Shown: positions 25,564 through 34,033 of the stretch, piece by piece
How positions within the stretch are numbered: position 1 is the stretch's first letter
Layout: every line of letters starts with the position of its first letter
DNA from: Eubacteriales bacterium
Lineage (GTDB): Bacteria > Bacillota > Clostridia > Lachnospirales > Lachnospiraceae
Assembly: GCA_030539055.1 (NCBI GenBank)
Contig: JAUNSV010000001.1
Coordinates: 1-64,000, forward strand
Length of the DNA: 64,000 nucleotides
Reading direction: 5' to 3'
Notes under the pieces: model-generated
The model's database searches: none
What the model was told of the DNA's origin: nothing
What the model saw: the letters and a program-made list of their open reading frames with translations, nothing else
Translations under genes and position numbers: made by a program

Positions 25564-26757
25564 CTACTTTTTTGTATATTTTCTTAAATTTATTATTATT
25601 TGTTTTAACTCTTTCAATGTATATTCTACTTCTTCTATCTCATTATAAATTGAAAAAGAAAATCTTATTGTAGAATCAATTTCTTCATTACTTAGTCCAA
25701 TTGCTTTAAGAGTTCCAGATAGATCAGGATGATTTGATGAACAAGCAGAACCAGATGATACAAAAATATTTTTTTCTTCCAAAGCGTGTAAAATTACTTC
25801 TGCTTTTATTCCATTTATTGTTACAGATAATATTTGTGGAGCACTATAGAAATCCTTTTTTGAATTGATTTTTATTCCGCCTATTTCTTCATTTAAATTA
25901 TTAAGCCCATCTAAAAATAAATTTTTTATTATTATTATTTTATTCATTTTTTCATCAAAATTTGTATATGCCATTTTTGATGCTTCAGCAAGGCAGGCTA
26001 TTCCTACAGTGTTATGAGTTCCAGATCTTCTATTCTTTTGTTGACCTCCACCATTTATTATAGGAAGTAAATTAATATTTTTATTTATATATAAAAAGCC
26101 TATGCCTTTTGGAGAATGAATCTTGTGTCCTGATACAGACACCATATCTATATTCATTAATTTGGGATAAATTTTAAATTTTCCAAAACTTTGTATAGCA
26201 TCTGTATGAAAAATCACTTGAGGATTTTCATTTTTACTTATTTTAGCTAGATTTTCAATATCATTTATAGAGCCTATCTCATTATTTATATGCATAATCG
26301 AAATAAGAATAGTATCTTTTCTTATATTATTTTTTAAATCTTGTGGATTTACCTTTCCGTCTTTATCTACTTTTAAATATGTTATTTCAAAACCAAATTT
26401 TGATAAATACTCAAGCGTTTTATAAATTGCTGGGTGCTCTATATTAGAAGAAATAATATGTTTTCCTCTTCTCTGGTATGAAAAAGCTGCACCTATCAAA
26501 GCGTAATTATCACTTTCTGTACCACCAGATGTCCATACTATTTCGTTTTCATTACATTTTAAAATATCAGCTATTTGTACATTTGCTTTTTTTACTATTT
26601 CTTCTGCTTCAAAACCTTTCCTATGCTTTGATGATGGATTCCCATAATCTTTTGTCATTATATTATATGCTAAATCAGCTACTTCTTTATGTACTTTTGT
26701 AGTAGCAGCGTTATCAAAATATATTTCATTAAATATTTTTTCTTGCACTTTTTGCAC
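25564..26757 (-). CDS. Cysteine desulfurase (NifS/IscS-like)
   Basis: PLP enzyme that takes sulfur from cysteine, about 397 residues. Motifs are YFDNAATTKVH, TSGGTESDNYAL, HTDAIQSFGK, the PLP lysine in VSGHKIHSPKGIGF and the catalytic loop SSGSACSSNHPDLSG. No ATG precedes the conserved core. The start is a GTG at 26757 or one at 26748, and the predicted transcript begins ~19 bases upstream, which suits the first. No iscU or mnmA is adjacent, so its sulfur acceptor is unknown; its company here is tRNA-modification genes. Confidence 0.92.
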   Translation of the reverse strand: MQKVQEKIFNEIYFDNAATTKVHKEVADLAYNIMTKDYGNPSSKHRKGFEAEEIVKKANVQIADILKCNENEIVWTSGGTESDNYALIGAAFSYQRRGKHIISSNIEHPAIYKTLEYLSKFGFEITYLKVDKDGKVNPQDLKNNIRKDTILISIMHINNEIGSINDIENLAKISKNENPQVIFHTDAIQSFGKFKIYPKLMNIDMVSVSGHKIHSPKGIGFLYINKNINLLPIINGGGQQKNRRSGTHNTVGIACLAEASKMAYTNFDEKMNKIIIIKNLFLDGLNNLNEEIGGIKINSKKDFYSAPQILSVTINGIKAEVILHALEEKNIFVSSGSACSSNHPDLSGTLKAIGLSNEEIDSTIRFSFSIYNEIEEVEYTLKELKQIIINLRKYTKK

Positions 26758-26782
26758 CCACTTATTTTCTTTATTAATATTT

Positions 26783-26811
26783 ATTATATCAAATTTGTTT
26801 TACTTTTTAAA
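26783..26811 (-). promoter_or_regulatory. Promoter of the cysteine desulfurase/tsa operon
   Basis: On the minus strand TTTAAA (26811-26806), 17 bases, then a perfect TATAAT (26788-26783). The start would be near 26776, a short leader before the GTG start. Confidence 0.6.
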
Positions 26812-26897
26812 GTGTAATAATACTTCATCTAATTTTCCTACTAAACTATTAATTTTTTGAAATATACATTTTTGTCATATTTGTATGATTTTTGTAC

Positions 26898-26926
26898 TTG
26901 CTTTTTTTTTGTAATTATAGTATAGT
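26898..26926 (+). promoter_or_regulatory. Promoter of the symporter gene
   Basis: TTGCTT (26898-26903), a 17-base spacer, then TATAGT (26921-26926). The gene starts 30 bases downstream of the -10 box with an AAAAAAGGAG site between. Confidence 0.65.
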
Positions 26927-26955
26927 TATGAAAATTTTTAAAAAAAGGAGAATAA

Positions 26956-28185
26956 ATGAAAAAGAATTTTTTGCAAAAATATGGTTTTGTATTTTTTATG
27001 CTTATTGGAATAATTGCAGGTTGCATAACAGGTGCTGTATGGCCAGGAGCTACTTGTCTTGAACCACTTGGCACAGTTTTCATAAATTTAATGTTTTGTG
27101 TAGTTGTGCCTATGGTATTCTTTTCTATTTCATCTGCAATAGCAAATACAGAATCAGTCAAGAAAGCAGGTAAAGTTATGGGTACTACTATAATGACATT
27201 TTTTGCTACTGCTGGTATTGCTGCAATAATAATGTATGTTATAGTAAGATTAATTCCTTTAGTTGATAATAATTATTCTTTTACTCAAGGCACAGTTGAT
27301 GAACCTCTTAGCCTTGGCAATATGATTATTAATTTTTTTACAAAACCTGATTTCATAGAGCTATGGAGCAGAAGAGCAATTTTACCTCTTATTGTAGCAG
27401 CAATCCTATTTGGCTTTGGCGTACAAATGAATGGTGGAAAAGAAAGTGAAGTTGCAAAACTTTTATCAAAAATAACTGATTGTATTTTGTCTACAGTTAA
27501 AATTATTACATACTATGCTCCTATTGGTTTCTTTGGTTTTTTTGCATATTTAGTAGCAACTTATGGACCAGAATTAATTGGTGATTATTCAAAAACTTTA
27601 ATCATATATTATGTTGTTAGCTTTTTATATATGTTTATTTTCTTTCCTATATATGCACAATTTGGAGGCGGAAAGGGTGGAGCAAAAGTAATGTTTAAAC
27701 ACTTATTTGCACCTAGTGCAGTTGCTTTTGGAACTTGTTCATCTGTAGCTACAATTCCAACAAATATGCAAGAAGCAAAAGACACTGGTGTTTCTAAAGA
27801 AGTGTATGATATAGTTCTTCCACTTGGTGCCACAATGCATATGGATGGTTCATCTATGAGTGCTATTATCAAAGTTGCATTCCTATTTGCTTTATTTGGT
27901 CAAGACTTCACAACAGGAAGAGCTATACTTGCTATACTTGTTGCTGTATTTTCATCTGTAGCAATGTCTGGAATTCCTGGAGGTGGTGGTACAGGAGAAT
28001 TGGTACTTTGTACTATCTTCTTTCCAAACCAACTTGCTATCGCATACCCTATAGCTATTGCTCTTGGTAATTTGATTGACCCACCTGCTACTATGGTAAA
28101 TGCTGCTGGAGATTATGTTGCTACATTTATTGTATCAAAATATGTAGATGGAAAAGACTGGCTACAAAAAAAATTAAAATCATAA
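26956..28185 (+). CDS. Dicarboxylate/amino acid:cation symporter (DAACS family)
   Basis: Sodium- or proton-coupled uptake of glutamate, aspartate or C4-dicarboxylates across the membrane; 409 residues and about eight helices plus hairpins. Family marks are VVPMVFFSI in TM2, the serine-containing hairpin FGTCSSVATIPTN, PLGATMHMDGSSMSA (the NMDGT cation motif reads HMDGS), the second hairpin SGIPGGGGTGE, and NLIDPPATMVNAAGD in TM8. The HMDGS form is a subfamily trait, so the exact substrate is open. It is a single-gene unit with its own promoter and terminator. Confidence 0.92.
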   Translation: MKKNFLQKYGFVFFMLIGIIAGCITGAVWPGATCLEPLGTVFINLMFCVVVPMVFFSISSAIANTESVKKAGKVMGTTIMTFFATAGIAAIIMYVIVRLIPLVDNNYSFTQGTVDEPLSLGNMIINFFTKPDFIELWSRRAILPLIVAAILFGFGVQMNGGKESEVAKLLSKITDCILSTVKIITYYAPIGFFGFFAYLVATYGPELIGDYSKTLIIYYVVSFLYMFIFFPIYAQFGGGKGGAKVMFKHLFAPSAVAFGTCSSVATIPTNMQEAKDTGVSKEVYDIVLPLGATMHMDGSSMSAIIKVAFLFALFGQDFTTGRAILAILVAVFSSVAMSGIPGGGGTGELVLCTIFFPNQLAIAYPIAIALGNLIDPPATMVNAAGDYVATFIVSKYVDGKDWLQKKLKS

Positions 28186-28202
28186 ATTAATAATTAATAA
28201 AA

Positions 28203-28239
28203 AACCTCTTCCTTTAACTAATATAGTTTGGAAGAGGTT
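28203..28239. terminator. Bidirectional terminator between the symporter and LTA-synthase-like genes
   Basis: AACCTCTTCC (28203-28212) and GGAAGAGGTT (28230-28239) form a perfect 10-bp stem with a T run on the plus side and an A run before it. It can therefore end transcripts coming from both converging genes. Confidence 0.9.
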
Positions 28240-28242
28240 TTT

Positions 28243-30246
28243 TTATTTATCAAATATTATTTTGTAATAATCATTATCCACTATGTATTTTGATATATAC
28301 ATTTTTTGTTCTACTATATTATTCATATATTCTATATAATTATTATTTAAACTCTCTTCTTTATCAAATGGTTCAAATCTATTTTCCAAAGCATAATAAA
28401 GACCTTTATCACTAATCCAACTTTTATTTCTAAATATTACTAAACTTTCACTATTTGAAAATATATCTCTTCCTACTAAAAGTCTTGAATCATATTCAAA
28501 ACCAAACATATTTAATAAACTAGGCAAAATATCTATAGAATAACAATATTTATTGCAAGTTTTGCCATTTACTTCTTTATTGTAAATTATCAAATTGCTT
28601 TTATACTTTTCAAAATTTTTTTCTTGGATATGACCAGCTAATTCTGTAAGAGAATTATCACTTAGTGCATATGGATAATGATCTGGGTATAAAACAATAA
28701 CTGTATTTTCTAATTCATTTGCTTCTTCCAAGTCATATAATAATTGCTCAATAGCTTTATCGAGTTCTATATTACAAGCAAGGTATGCCTTACTCTCTTC
28801 ACATAATTTTAGTCCTTTTACATAATCATAATTTTTATAAGCCATAGCATTGTTAGAAAAATTGTAACTCAAATGTGCACTAACAGTCATATAATAAATA
28901 TGAAAAGGATCTATAATACCATTTTCATTTTTAATTAAATACTCTTTAGTAGTTTTTTGTATCATTTCTAAATCAGATTCTGGCCAAGTATTTTTTAATT
29001 CTAGTCCTAAGCCAACTCCCTTATATTCGTATCCAAGATTTGGATATGTTTCATGTCTATTATAAAAAAATGCATCGTTATCATGATAAGCTTTGCATTT
29101 AACATTTTCTTTTTCAAATTGCTTTGACAAAGTAAGTGGTAAATAATTATTTTTAGTTTCAAGAAATGTAAGACCCGAATGCTGTGGGATCAAGCTTGAC
29201 AAAACAGAAAATTCGCCATCTGAAGTGCTACCAGCCCACATAGGACAATAATAATTTGTGAAATTTAAACCCTCATTTTTCATTTTATAAAGTGTAGGAG
29301 TTAGCTCTTTTGAAATTGCAAGTGGGCTTAAACTTTCAGCACATATCATAATCAAATTTTTGTTTTTAAAAATACCAGTCATTTCATTCTGTTTTGTAGC
29401 TGGTACATTCTCTATATATGAATTAATTAATTGAAGTTGCTTGTCATTTGTTTTTTGATTGATACTTTCAAAATTTATATTTGTAATATTATAACCGTAT
29501 TCTTTAATTTTATTAGTACTCTCATCTTCTGTTTCTGAAATTGTAGATATTATATTTTTTAATTCAAGCGTTTCTTCTTTTTTATCATTATTTGAAAAAA
29601 TATTTTTATTTTCTCTTTTTAGTGGAGTAAAACTTTCTATTATATCTAAAAAAAATGTTGCAGGTAAGCCAAGGCTTTCCATAGTTGCTTCTGTAGTATT
29701 AAATGTTTTTAGAGCATAAGAGGGTGTAGCATATTTTGTGCCACCAAATATAATCAAAATAATCATTATAAGTATTGATGAAAAAATACCTATAAAAATA
29801 TGAAAAAACTTTATTGCTTCTTTTGATTTTTTTATGATTAGTATACTTATTATAGTAATAATAACTATTGCTAATAAATAAAAAATATTTTTTGCCATAA
29901 AAAGAAGCATATCATGCCAAAAAGCAAATGCTTTAAGGCCATGAGTCATCATATATATAGTAAAAAATGAACGAAATATTGAATAATACACAATTTGTGC
30001 TATATAAAAAATTGATATTATACTAAAAGAAAAATATAAGATAATTTTTGAAATAATATTATTTTTAAATAATTTAGAAATCAAAAAAATAAAAGAAATT
30101 ATAAATATATTAAATGATAAAGCAAAAATAAAACCTGTAGTATTAAAATTTTCCCCTATATTTATTCTGAAAATAATTTCTAAAATAATAATGTATATAT
30201 ATGATGATATTAAAAAATAAGAACTTGTTTTATTTATTTTATTCAT
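28243..30246 (-). CDS. LTA-synthase-like sulfatase-fold phosphotransferase
   Basis: Membrane enzyme of the LtaS/alkaline-phosphatase superfamily, 667 residues. About five membrane helices occupy residues 1-175. After a linker the extracellular domain begins near residue 295 with NLIMICAESLSPLAI (first metal Glu). The nucleophile region is GSTSDGEFSVLSS, and later blocks include YHDNDAFFYNR, SAHLSYNF and VIVLYPDHYPYAL. This is the layout of enzymes that transfer phosphoglycerol to envelope polymers. The exact polymer is unknown. It follows a polysaccharide deacetylase gene by five bases. Confidence 0.88.
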   Translation of the reverse strand: MNKINKTSSYFLISSYIYIIILEIIFRINIGENFNTTGFIFALSFNIFIISFIFLISKLFKNNIISKIILYFSFSIISIFYIAQIVYYSIFRSFFTIYMMTHGLKAFAFWHDMLLFMAKNIFYLLAIVIITIISILIIKKSKEAIKFFHIFIGIFSSILIMIILIIFGGTKYATPSYALKTFNTTEATMESLGLPATFFLDIIESFTPLKRENKNIFSNNDKKEETLELKNIISTISETEDESTNKIKEYGYNITNINFESINQKTNDKQLQLINSYIENVPATKQNEMTGIFKNKNLIMICAESLSPLAISKELTPTLYKMKNEGLNFTNYYCPMWAGSTSDGEFSVLSSLIPQHSGLTFLETKNNYLPLTLSKQFEKENVKCKAYHDNDAFFYNRHETYPNLGYEYKGVGLGLELKNTWPESDLEMIQKTTKEYLIKNENGIIDPFHIYYMTVSAHLSYNFSNNAMAYKNYDYVKGLKLCEESKAYLACNIELDKAIEQLLYDLEEANELENTVIVLYPDHYPYALSDNSLTELAGHIQEKNFEKYKSNLIIYNKEVNGKTCNKYCYSIDILPSLLNMFGFEYDSRLLVGRDIFSNSESLVIFRNKSWISDKGLYYALENRFEPFDKEESLNNNYIEYMNNIVEQKMYISKYIVDNDYYKIIFDK

Positions 30247-30251
30247 AATAA

Positions 30252-30995
30252 TTAATTTACAACAATATGATGAAATGTAGGTGTTTCTTTAGACAAAACA
30301 TCAAATGTATACCCTTGTTGTATTAGCCCACTAATTACTTCTGGCAAAGCTTTTACTGTAGTAGTTTTTAATGGAGCATCATGCATCAAAACGCAAATTT
30401 GTTCTCTTCCTCCTGTTTGTGTTAAAACATTATTTACAATTGTATCCTTTGGTGTATTATTGCTACTTCCATCGCCAGAGGATACATTCCAATCAAAATA
30501 TGTATACCCTAGATTCTCTACATATTTTGTTAAAACACTCATTATTCCTAAACAATATTTTATACTGGTTGAGTTGGAACTCCCACCAGCAAATCGCATA
30601 ATATTGCTTTTAGTGCCTATATAATACTCAACTTTGTTACTAATATTGATTAAGTCTACAAAATAAGAGTATATATCTTTATATATTGAATATTCGTGAG
30701 TATCTGTATGAAGTCCTACAGCATGCCCCTCATCATAAATTTGTTTTACATACTCTATTTTTTCTGAACCTACTACAAAAAAAGTCGCTTTAATATTGTA
30801 TTGCTTTAATATATTTAATATTTTTAATGTGTTTTGAGATGGCCCATCATCAAAAGTAAGATAACATACTTTTTGTTTTATAGTATTATCTAAAGACATA
30901 GAAAAAGAATTAATTGGCAAAATAGAAATAATTATTAATATTGAAATTATCTGTTTTATTCTTTTTTTCATTGTTTTAATTTTTTTCATAATCAT
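30252..30995 (-). CDS. Polysaccharide deacetylase (NodB domain, CE4)
   Basis: Secreted or anchored metal-dependent deacetylase of 247 residues, acting probably on N-acetylated wall glycans. The N-terminus has a Lys-rich stretch and a signal helix (~12-32). NodB motifs: TFDDGPSQNT (catalytic and metal Asp), the metal pair in GLHTDTHEY, RFAGGSSN as motif 3, YFDWNVSSGDG as motif 4 and VLMHDAPLKTTT as motif 5. The first of three nearby ATGs is used; none has a convincing ribosome site. It is co-transcribed with the LTA-synthase-like gene. Confidence 0.9.
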   Translation of the reverse strand: MIMKKIKTMKKRIKQIISILIIISILPINSFSMSLDNTIKQKVCYLTFDDGPSQNTLKILNILKQYNIKATFFVVGSEKIEYVKQIYDEGHAVGLHTDTHEYSIYKDIYSYFVDLINISNKVEYYIGTKSNIMRFAGGSSNSTSIKYCLGIMSVLTKYVENLGYTYFDWNVSSGDGSSNNTPKDTIVNNVLTQTGGREQICVLMHDAPLKTTTVKALPEVISGLIQQGYTFDVLSKETPTFHHIVVN

Positions 30996-31022
30996 ACATA
31001 TTACTATTTTAATATAAAAAAA

Positions 31023-31778
31023 TCAATACACATTTTTATTTTCAAACATCATCATAATATATGACAAAATGCAAGTTGAAGCAAGCTCTGTTCTTAATAT
31101 TCTCTTTCCTAGAGAAAAAATACTGCATCCTACTTCTTTTGCATATTCTATTTCTTCATTTGAAAAACCACCCTCTGGCCCTATTATTATGGCACATTTT
31201 TTATTATTTTCCATTTTATTTAAAAAATATATTGTTTCATCTACTCCTATTTTTTCTTCATAAAATAAAAATTTATAATCATAATCTTTTACAGTGTCTA
31301 GAGCTTCCCTAAAATTCATTATGTCACTAACAATAGGAATAAATCCTCTTCTTGATTGCATTGCAGCTTGAGTTGATATTTTTTGTAACCTTTCTACTAC
31401 ATTTTTTTTCTTTTTTTCTTCATATTTTACTATTGAATTTTTCATTTCACAAGGTATAATTTGTGATACTCCAAGCTCTGTAGTATTATCTGTAATAATA
31501 TCTAGTTTATCTTTTTTTGCTAAACCTTGAATTAATGTAATATAAATAGGTAATTCGTTTTTTTCGCTTCTCTCAATTATTTTTAATACTAATTCATTAT
31601 CATCTATTTTTATTATTTTTGTTTTATAATCATATTTTTGTATGCTAACTAGTACTATTTCATTTATTTTTACTCTAAGCGATTTTACTAGATGTATGTA
31701 ATTCTCACTATTTTTAGGTATAATAAATGAAAGATTTTCATAAATATTTTCATTTTCTTTAATAAATATATGATGCAT
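31023..31778 (-). CDS. rsmE: 16S rRNA (uracil-1498-N3) methyltransferase
   Basis: SPOUT-fold methyltransferase that modifies U1498 of 16S rRNA. The 251-residue protein has a PUA-like N-terminal domain (HLVKSLRVKINEI), ITLIQGLAKKDKLD, the SAM-binding knot IIGPEGGFSNEEIE and the ending SLGKRILRTELAST. No ribosome site precedes the ATG, and a TATAAT box ends six bases upstream, so the mRNA may be leaderless. Confidence 0.94.
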   Translation of the reverse strand: MHHIFIKENENIYENLSFIIPKNSENYIHLVKSLRVKINEIVLVSIQKYDYKTKIIKIDDNELVLKIIERSEKNELPIYITLIQGLAKKDKLDIITDNTTELGVSQIIPCEMKNSIVKYEEKKKKNVVERLQKISTQAAMQSRRGFIPIVSDIMNFREALDTVKDYDYKFLFYEEKIGVDETIYFLNKMENNKKCAIIIGPEGGFSNEEIEYAKEVGCSIFSLGKRILRTELASTCILSYIMMMFENKNVY

Positions 31779-31784
31779 TTTTTA

Positions 31785-31790
31785 ATTATA
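31785..31790 (-). promoter_or_regulatory. Candidate -10 box for rsmE (leaderless arrangement)
   Basis: TATAAT read on the minus strand at 31790-31785, six bases before the rsmE ATG. The predicted +1 falls on the start codon itself. The -35 match 17 bases upstream (TTTATT) is poor, so the call is moderate. Confidence 0.45.
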
Positions 31791-31817
31791 ACATTTATTA
31801 TTATAAAAATAAAGTGC

Positions 31818-31845
31818 TTGCAATTTATTAATATAGTGTTATAAT
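31818..31845 (+). promoter_or_regulatory. Promoter of the liv operon
   Basis: TTGCAA (31818-31823) and TATAAT (31840-31845) with a 16-base spacer. The start near 31852 gives an ~82-base leader before livK that contains a perfect hairpin. Confidence 0.7.
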
Positions 31846-31869
31846 AAGAAAATGTTTTTTTTTATAGAA

Positions 31870-31896
31870 CAAATGTCTTTGTATCAAAGACATTTG
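31870..31896 (+). promoter_or_regulatory. Perfect inverted repeat in the livK leader
   Basis: CAAATGTCTTTG (31870-31881) and CAAAGACATTTG (31885-31896) are exact inverted copies separated by TAT. In the RNA this is a 12-bp hairpin at about +18 to +44. In DNA it could be a dimer operator. No T run follows, so it is not an ordinary terminator. Confidence 0.7.
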
Positions 31897-31933
31897 CCTA
31901 AAAAATAATGTATATTTTCAGGAGGAGAATTAT

Positions 31934-33121
31934 ATGAAATTTAAGAAATTATTATCACTTGGGCTTGTTTTGACTCTTTCAATTTGTGCTTTAAGTGCTT
32001 GTAGTCAAAGTGCATCAAGTGGTAGTGCTAGTGGTAAAAAAGTTATTAAAATTGGTATTTTTGAACCAGCTACAGGTGAAAATGGTGGTGGTGGAAAGCA
32101 AGAAGCAGATGGAGTTTTATATGCTAATGAACAAATGCCTACAATAGAAATTAATGGTGAGACATATGATATTGAAATAGTAAATCTTGACAATAAATCT
32201 GATAAAACAGAAGCTGTCAATGTAGCTAATAAATTTATATCTGAAAAAGTATCTTGCGTTATTGGCTCTTATGGTTCAGGTGTGTCTATAGCTGCAGGCC
32301 CTATTTTTGAGGAAGCTAAGATTCCTGCAATTGGTGGTTCTTGTACAAATCCACAAGTTACAGAGGGTAATGAATACTACTTTAGAGTATGTTTCCTTGA
32401 TCCATTCCAAGGAACTGTAATGGCTAATTTTGCAAAACAAAATGGTTACAAAAAAGCTGCTGTACTTACACAATTAGGTGATGACTACTCAGAGGGTCTT
32501 GGTTCATACTTTAAGACAGCTTTCAAGAGTGCATCTTTAGGCGGTGAAATAGTTGCAGAAGAAAAATTCCAAACAAATGCAACAGATTTTAAAGCTCAAT
32601 TAACAAATATTAAAAATTCAAATGCAGATTTTATTTTTGCTCCATCTTCTATTACAACAGCTCCACTTATAATTAAGCAAGCTAGAGAGCTTGGAATTAA
32701 TGCAAAAATTGGTGCTGGAGATACTTGGGAAAATGGTACTATTATTGATAATGCTGGTAAGTCTGCAGAGGGTGTTGTTTTTTCAACATTTTATGATGAG
32801 AATGATGTAAATGCTACAGCTGAAGCAAAATCATTTGTACCAGGATTCAAAGAATATTTAAAGAAAACAAATCAACCAGACATAATACCAGCAGTTTCTG
32901 CACTTGGATACGATGCTTATCTTGCTGCATACAAAGCTATAGAAAAAGCACAATCTACAAATGGTGAAAAAATTAAAGATGCATTAAAAACTATTTCATT
33001 TGATGGAGTTACAGGTCATATTTCTTTTGATGAAACTGGTGATGCTGTAAAAAATACAGCTTATATTAAAGAAATAAATAATGGTCAATTCAAATTTCTT
33101 ACAACAACAACTATAGGTTAA
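31934..33121 (+). CDS. livK: Branched-chain amino acid ABC transporter, substrate-binding lipoprotein
   Basis: Extracellular receptor of a Liv-type importer, 395 residues. A lipoprotein signal ends at LSACS. A Ser/Gly-rich linker follows, then a type I periplasmic-binding fold: IKIGIFEPATGENGGGG, CVIGSYGSGVSIAAGPIFEEAKIP, AVLTQLGDDYSEGL, and ALGYDAYLAAYKAI near the end. A strong AGGAGGAG site precedes the ATG. It is the first gene of livKHMGF, directly downstream of the promoter and hairpin. Leucine, isoleucine or valine is the likely ligand, but related receptors bind amides and other amino acids. Confidence 0.92.
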   Translation: MKFKKLLSLGLVLTLSICALSACSQSASSGSASGKKVIKIGIFEPATGENGGGGKQEADGVLYANEQMPTIEINGETYDIEIVNLDNKSDKTEAVNVANKFISEKVSCVIGSYGSGVSIAAGPIFEEAKIPAIGGSCTNPQVTEGNEYYFRVCFLDPFQGTVMANFAKQNGYKKAAVLTQLGDDYSEGLGSYFKTAFKSASLGGEIVAEEKFQTNATDFKAQLTNIKNSNADFIFAPSSITTAPLIIKQARELGINAKIGAGDTWENGTIIDNAGKSAEGVVFSTFYDENDVNATAEAKSFVPGFKEYLKKTNQPDIIPAVSALGYDAYLAAYKAIEKAQSTNGEKIKDALKTISFDGVTGHISFDETGDAVKNTAYIKEINNGQFKFLTTTTIG

Positions 33122-33140
33122 AAAAAATAAAGGATAAAAA

Positions 33141-34022
33141 ATGAATTTATCAATAATTTTACAACATTCATTAACTGGAATTTCACTTGGTGGATCCTAT
33201 GCGCTTATAGCCATAGGATACACTCTTGTGTATGGAATTCTTAGATTAATAAATTTTGCACATGGCGATATTTTTATGATGGCAGGTTACTTTATGATAT
33301 TCTCTTATTCAATTTTCCCTTGGTATATTGCTATCTTAGTTACTATAGTAGCAACTATTATTCTTGGTGTAGTAATTGAAAAAAGTGCTTATAAGCCATT
33401 AAGACAATCTCCAAAAATGTCTGTAATGATTTCTGCTATTGGAGTATCATACTTATTGCAAAATTTGGCAACTTATTTATTTAGTGCCTTGCCTAGAGAA
33501 TATCCAGAAATACCTGGGTTAAAGAAAATATTTCATATTGGAAATATCTATGCTTCTCTTGTTACTTTTTTAACACCAGTTGTTACAATTGTTCTTGTTA
33601 TATTCTTACTATTCTTAATAAATAAAACAAAAATAGGTATGTCTATGAGAGCTGTATCAAAAGATTATGAAGCAGCTTCACTTATGGGCATAAAATTAAA
33701 TAAAACAATTTCTTTTACTTTTGCTATTGGATCATTTCTTGCTGCTATAGGTTCTATATTATATTTTACAGATAGAATGACAGTGTTTCCTTTCTCTGGA
33801 TCTATGCCAGGATTAAAATGTTTTGTAGCTGCTGTTTTTGGAGGAATTGGATCTATTCCAGGTGCTGTTCTTGGTGGATTTTTTCTTGGTATTGGGGAAA
33901 CAATCCTTATAGCTTGTGGACAATCTACATTCTCTGATGCTTTTACATTTATAGTATTAATTATTATGCTTTTATTTAAACCTACAGGTTTATTTGGTGA
34001 AAAATCAATTGATAAAGTTTAA
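33141..34022 (+). CDS. livH: Branched-chain amino acid ABC transporter permease LivH
   Basis: Membrane permease of 293 residues with about eight helices. It has LIAIGYTLVYGILRLINFAHGDIFMMAGY near the start and GIKLNKTISFTFAIGSFLAAIGSILY in the ATPase-coupling loop region. GLKCFVAAVFGGIGSIPGAVLGGFFLGIGE is the conserved C-terminal block. AAAGGAT precedes the ATG. It forms the translocation pore with LivM. Confidence 0.95.
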   Translation: MNLSIILQHSLTGISLGGSYALIAIGYTLVYGILRLINFAHGDIFMMAGYFMIFSYSIFPWYIAILVTIVATIILGVVIEKSAYKPLRQSPKMSVMISAIGVSYLLQNLATYLFSALPREYPEIPGLKKIFHIGNIYASLVTFLTPVVTIVLVIFLLFLINKTKIGMSMRAVSKDYEAASLMGIKLNKTISFTFAIGSFLAAIGSILYFTDRMTVFPFSGSMPGLKCFVAAVFGGIGSIPGAVLGGFFLGIGETILIACGQSTFSDAFTFIVLIIMLLFKPTGLFGEKSIDKV

Positions 34023-34033
34023 AGGAAGAAAAA

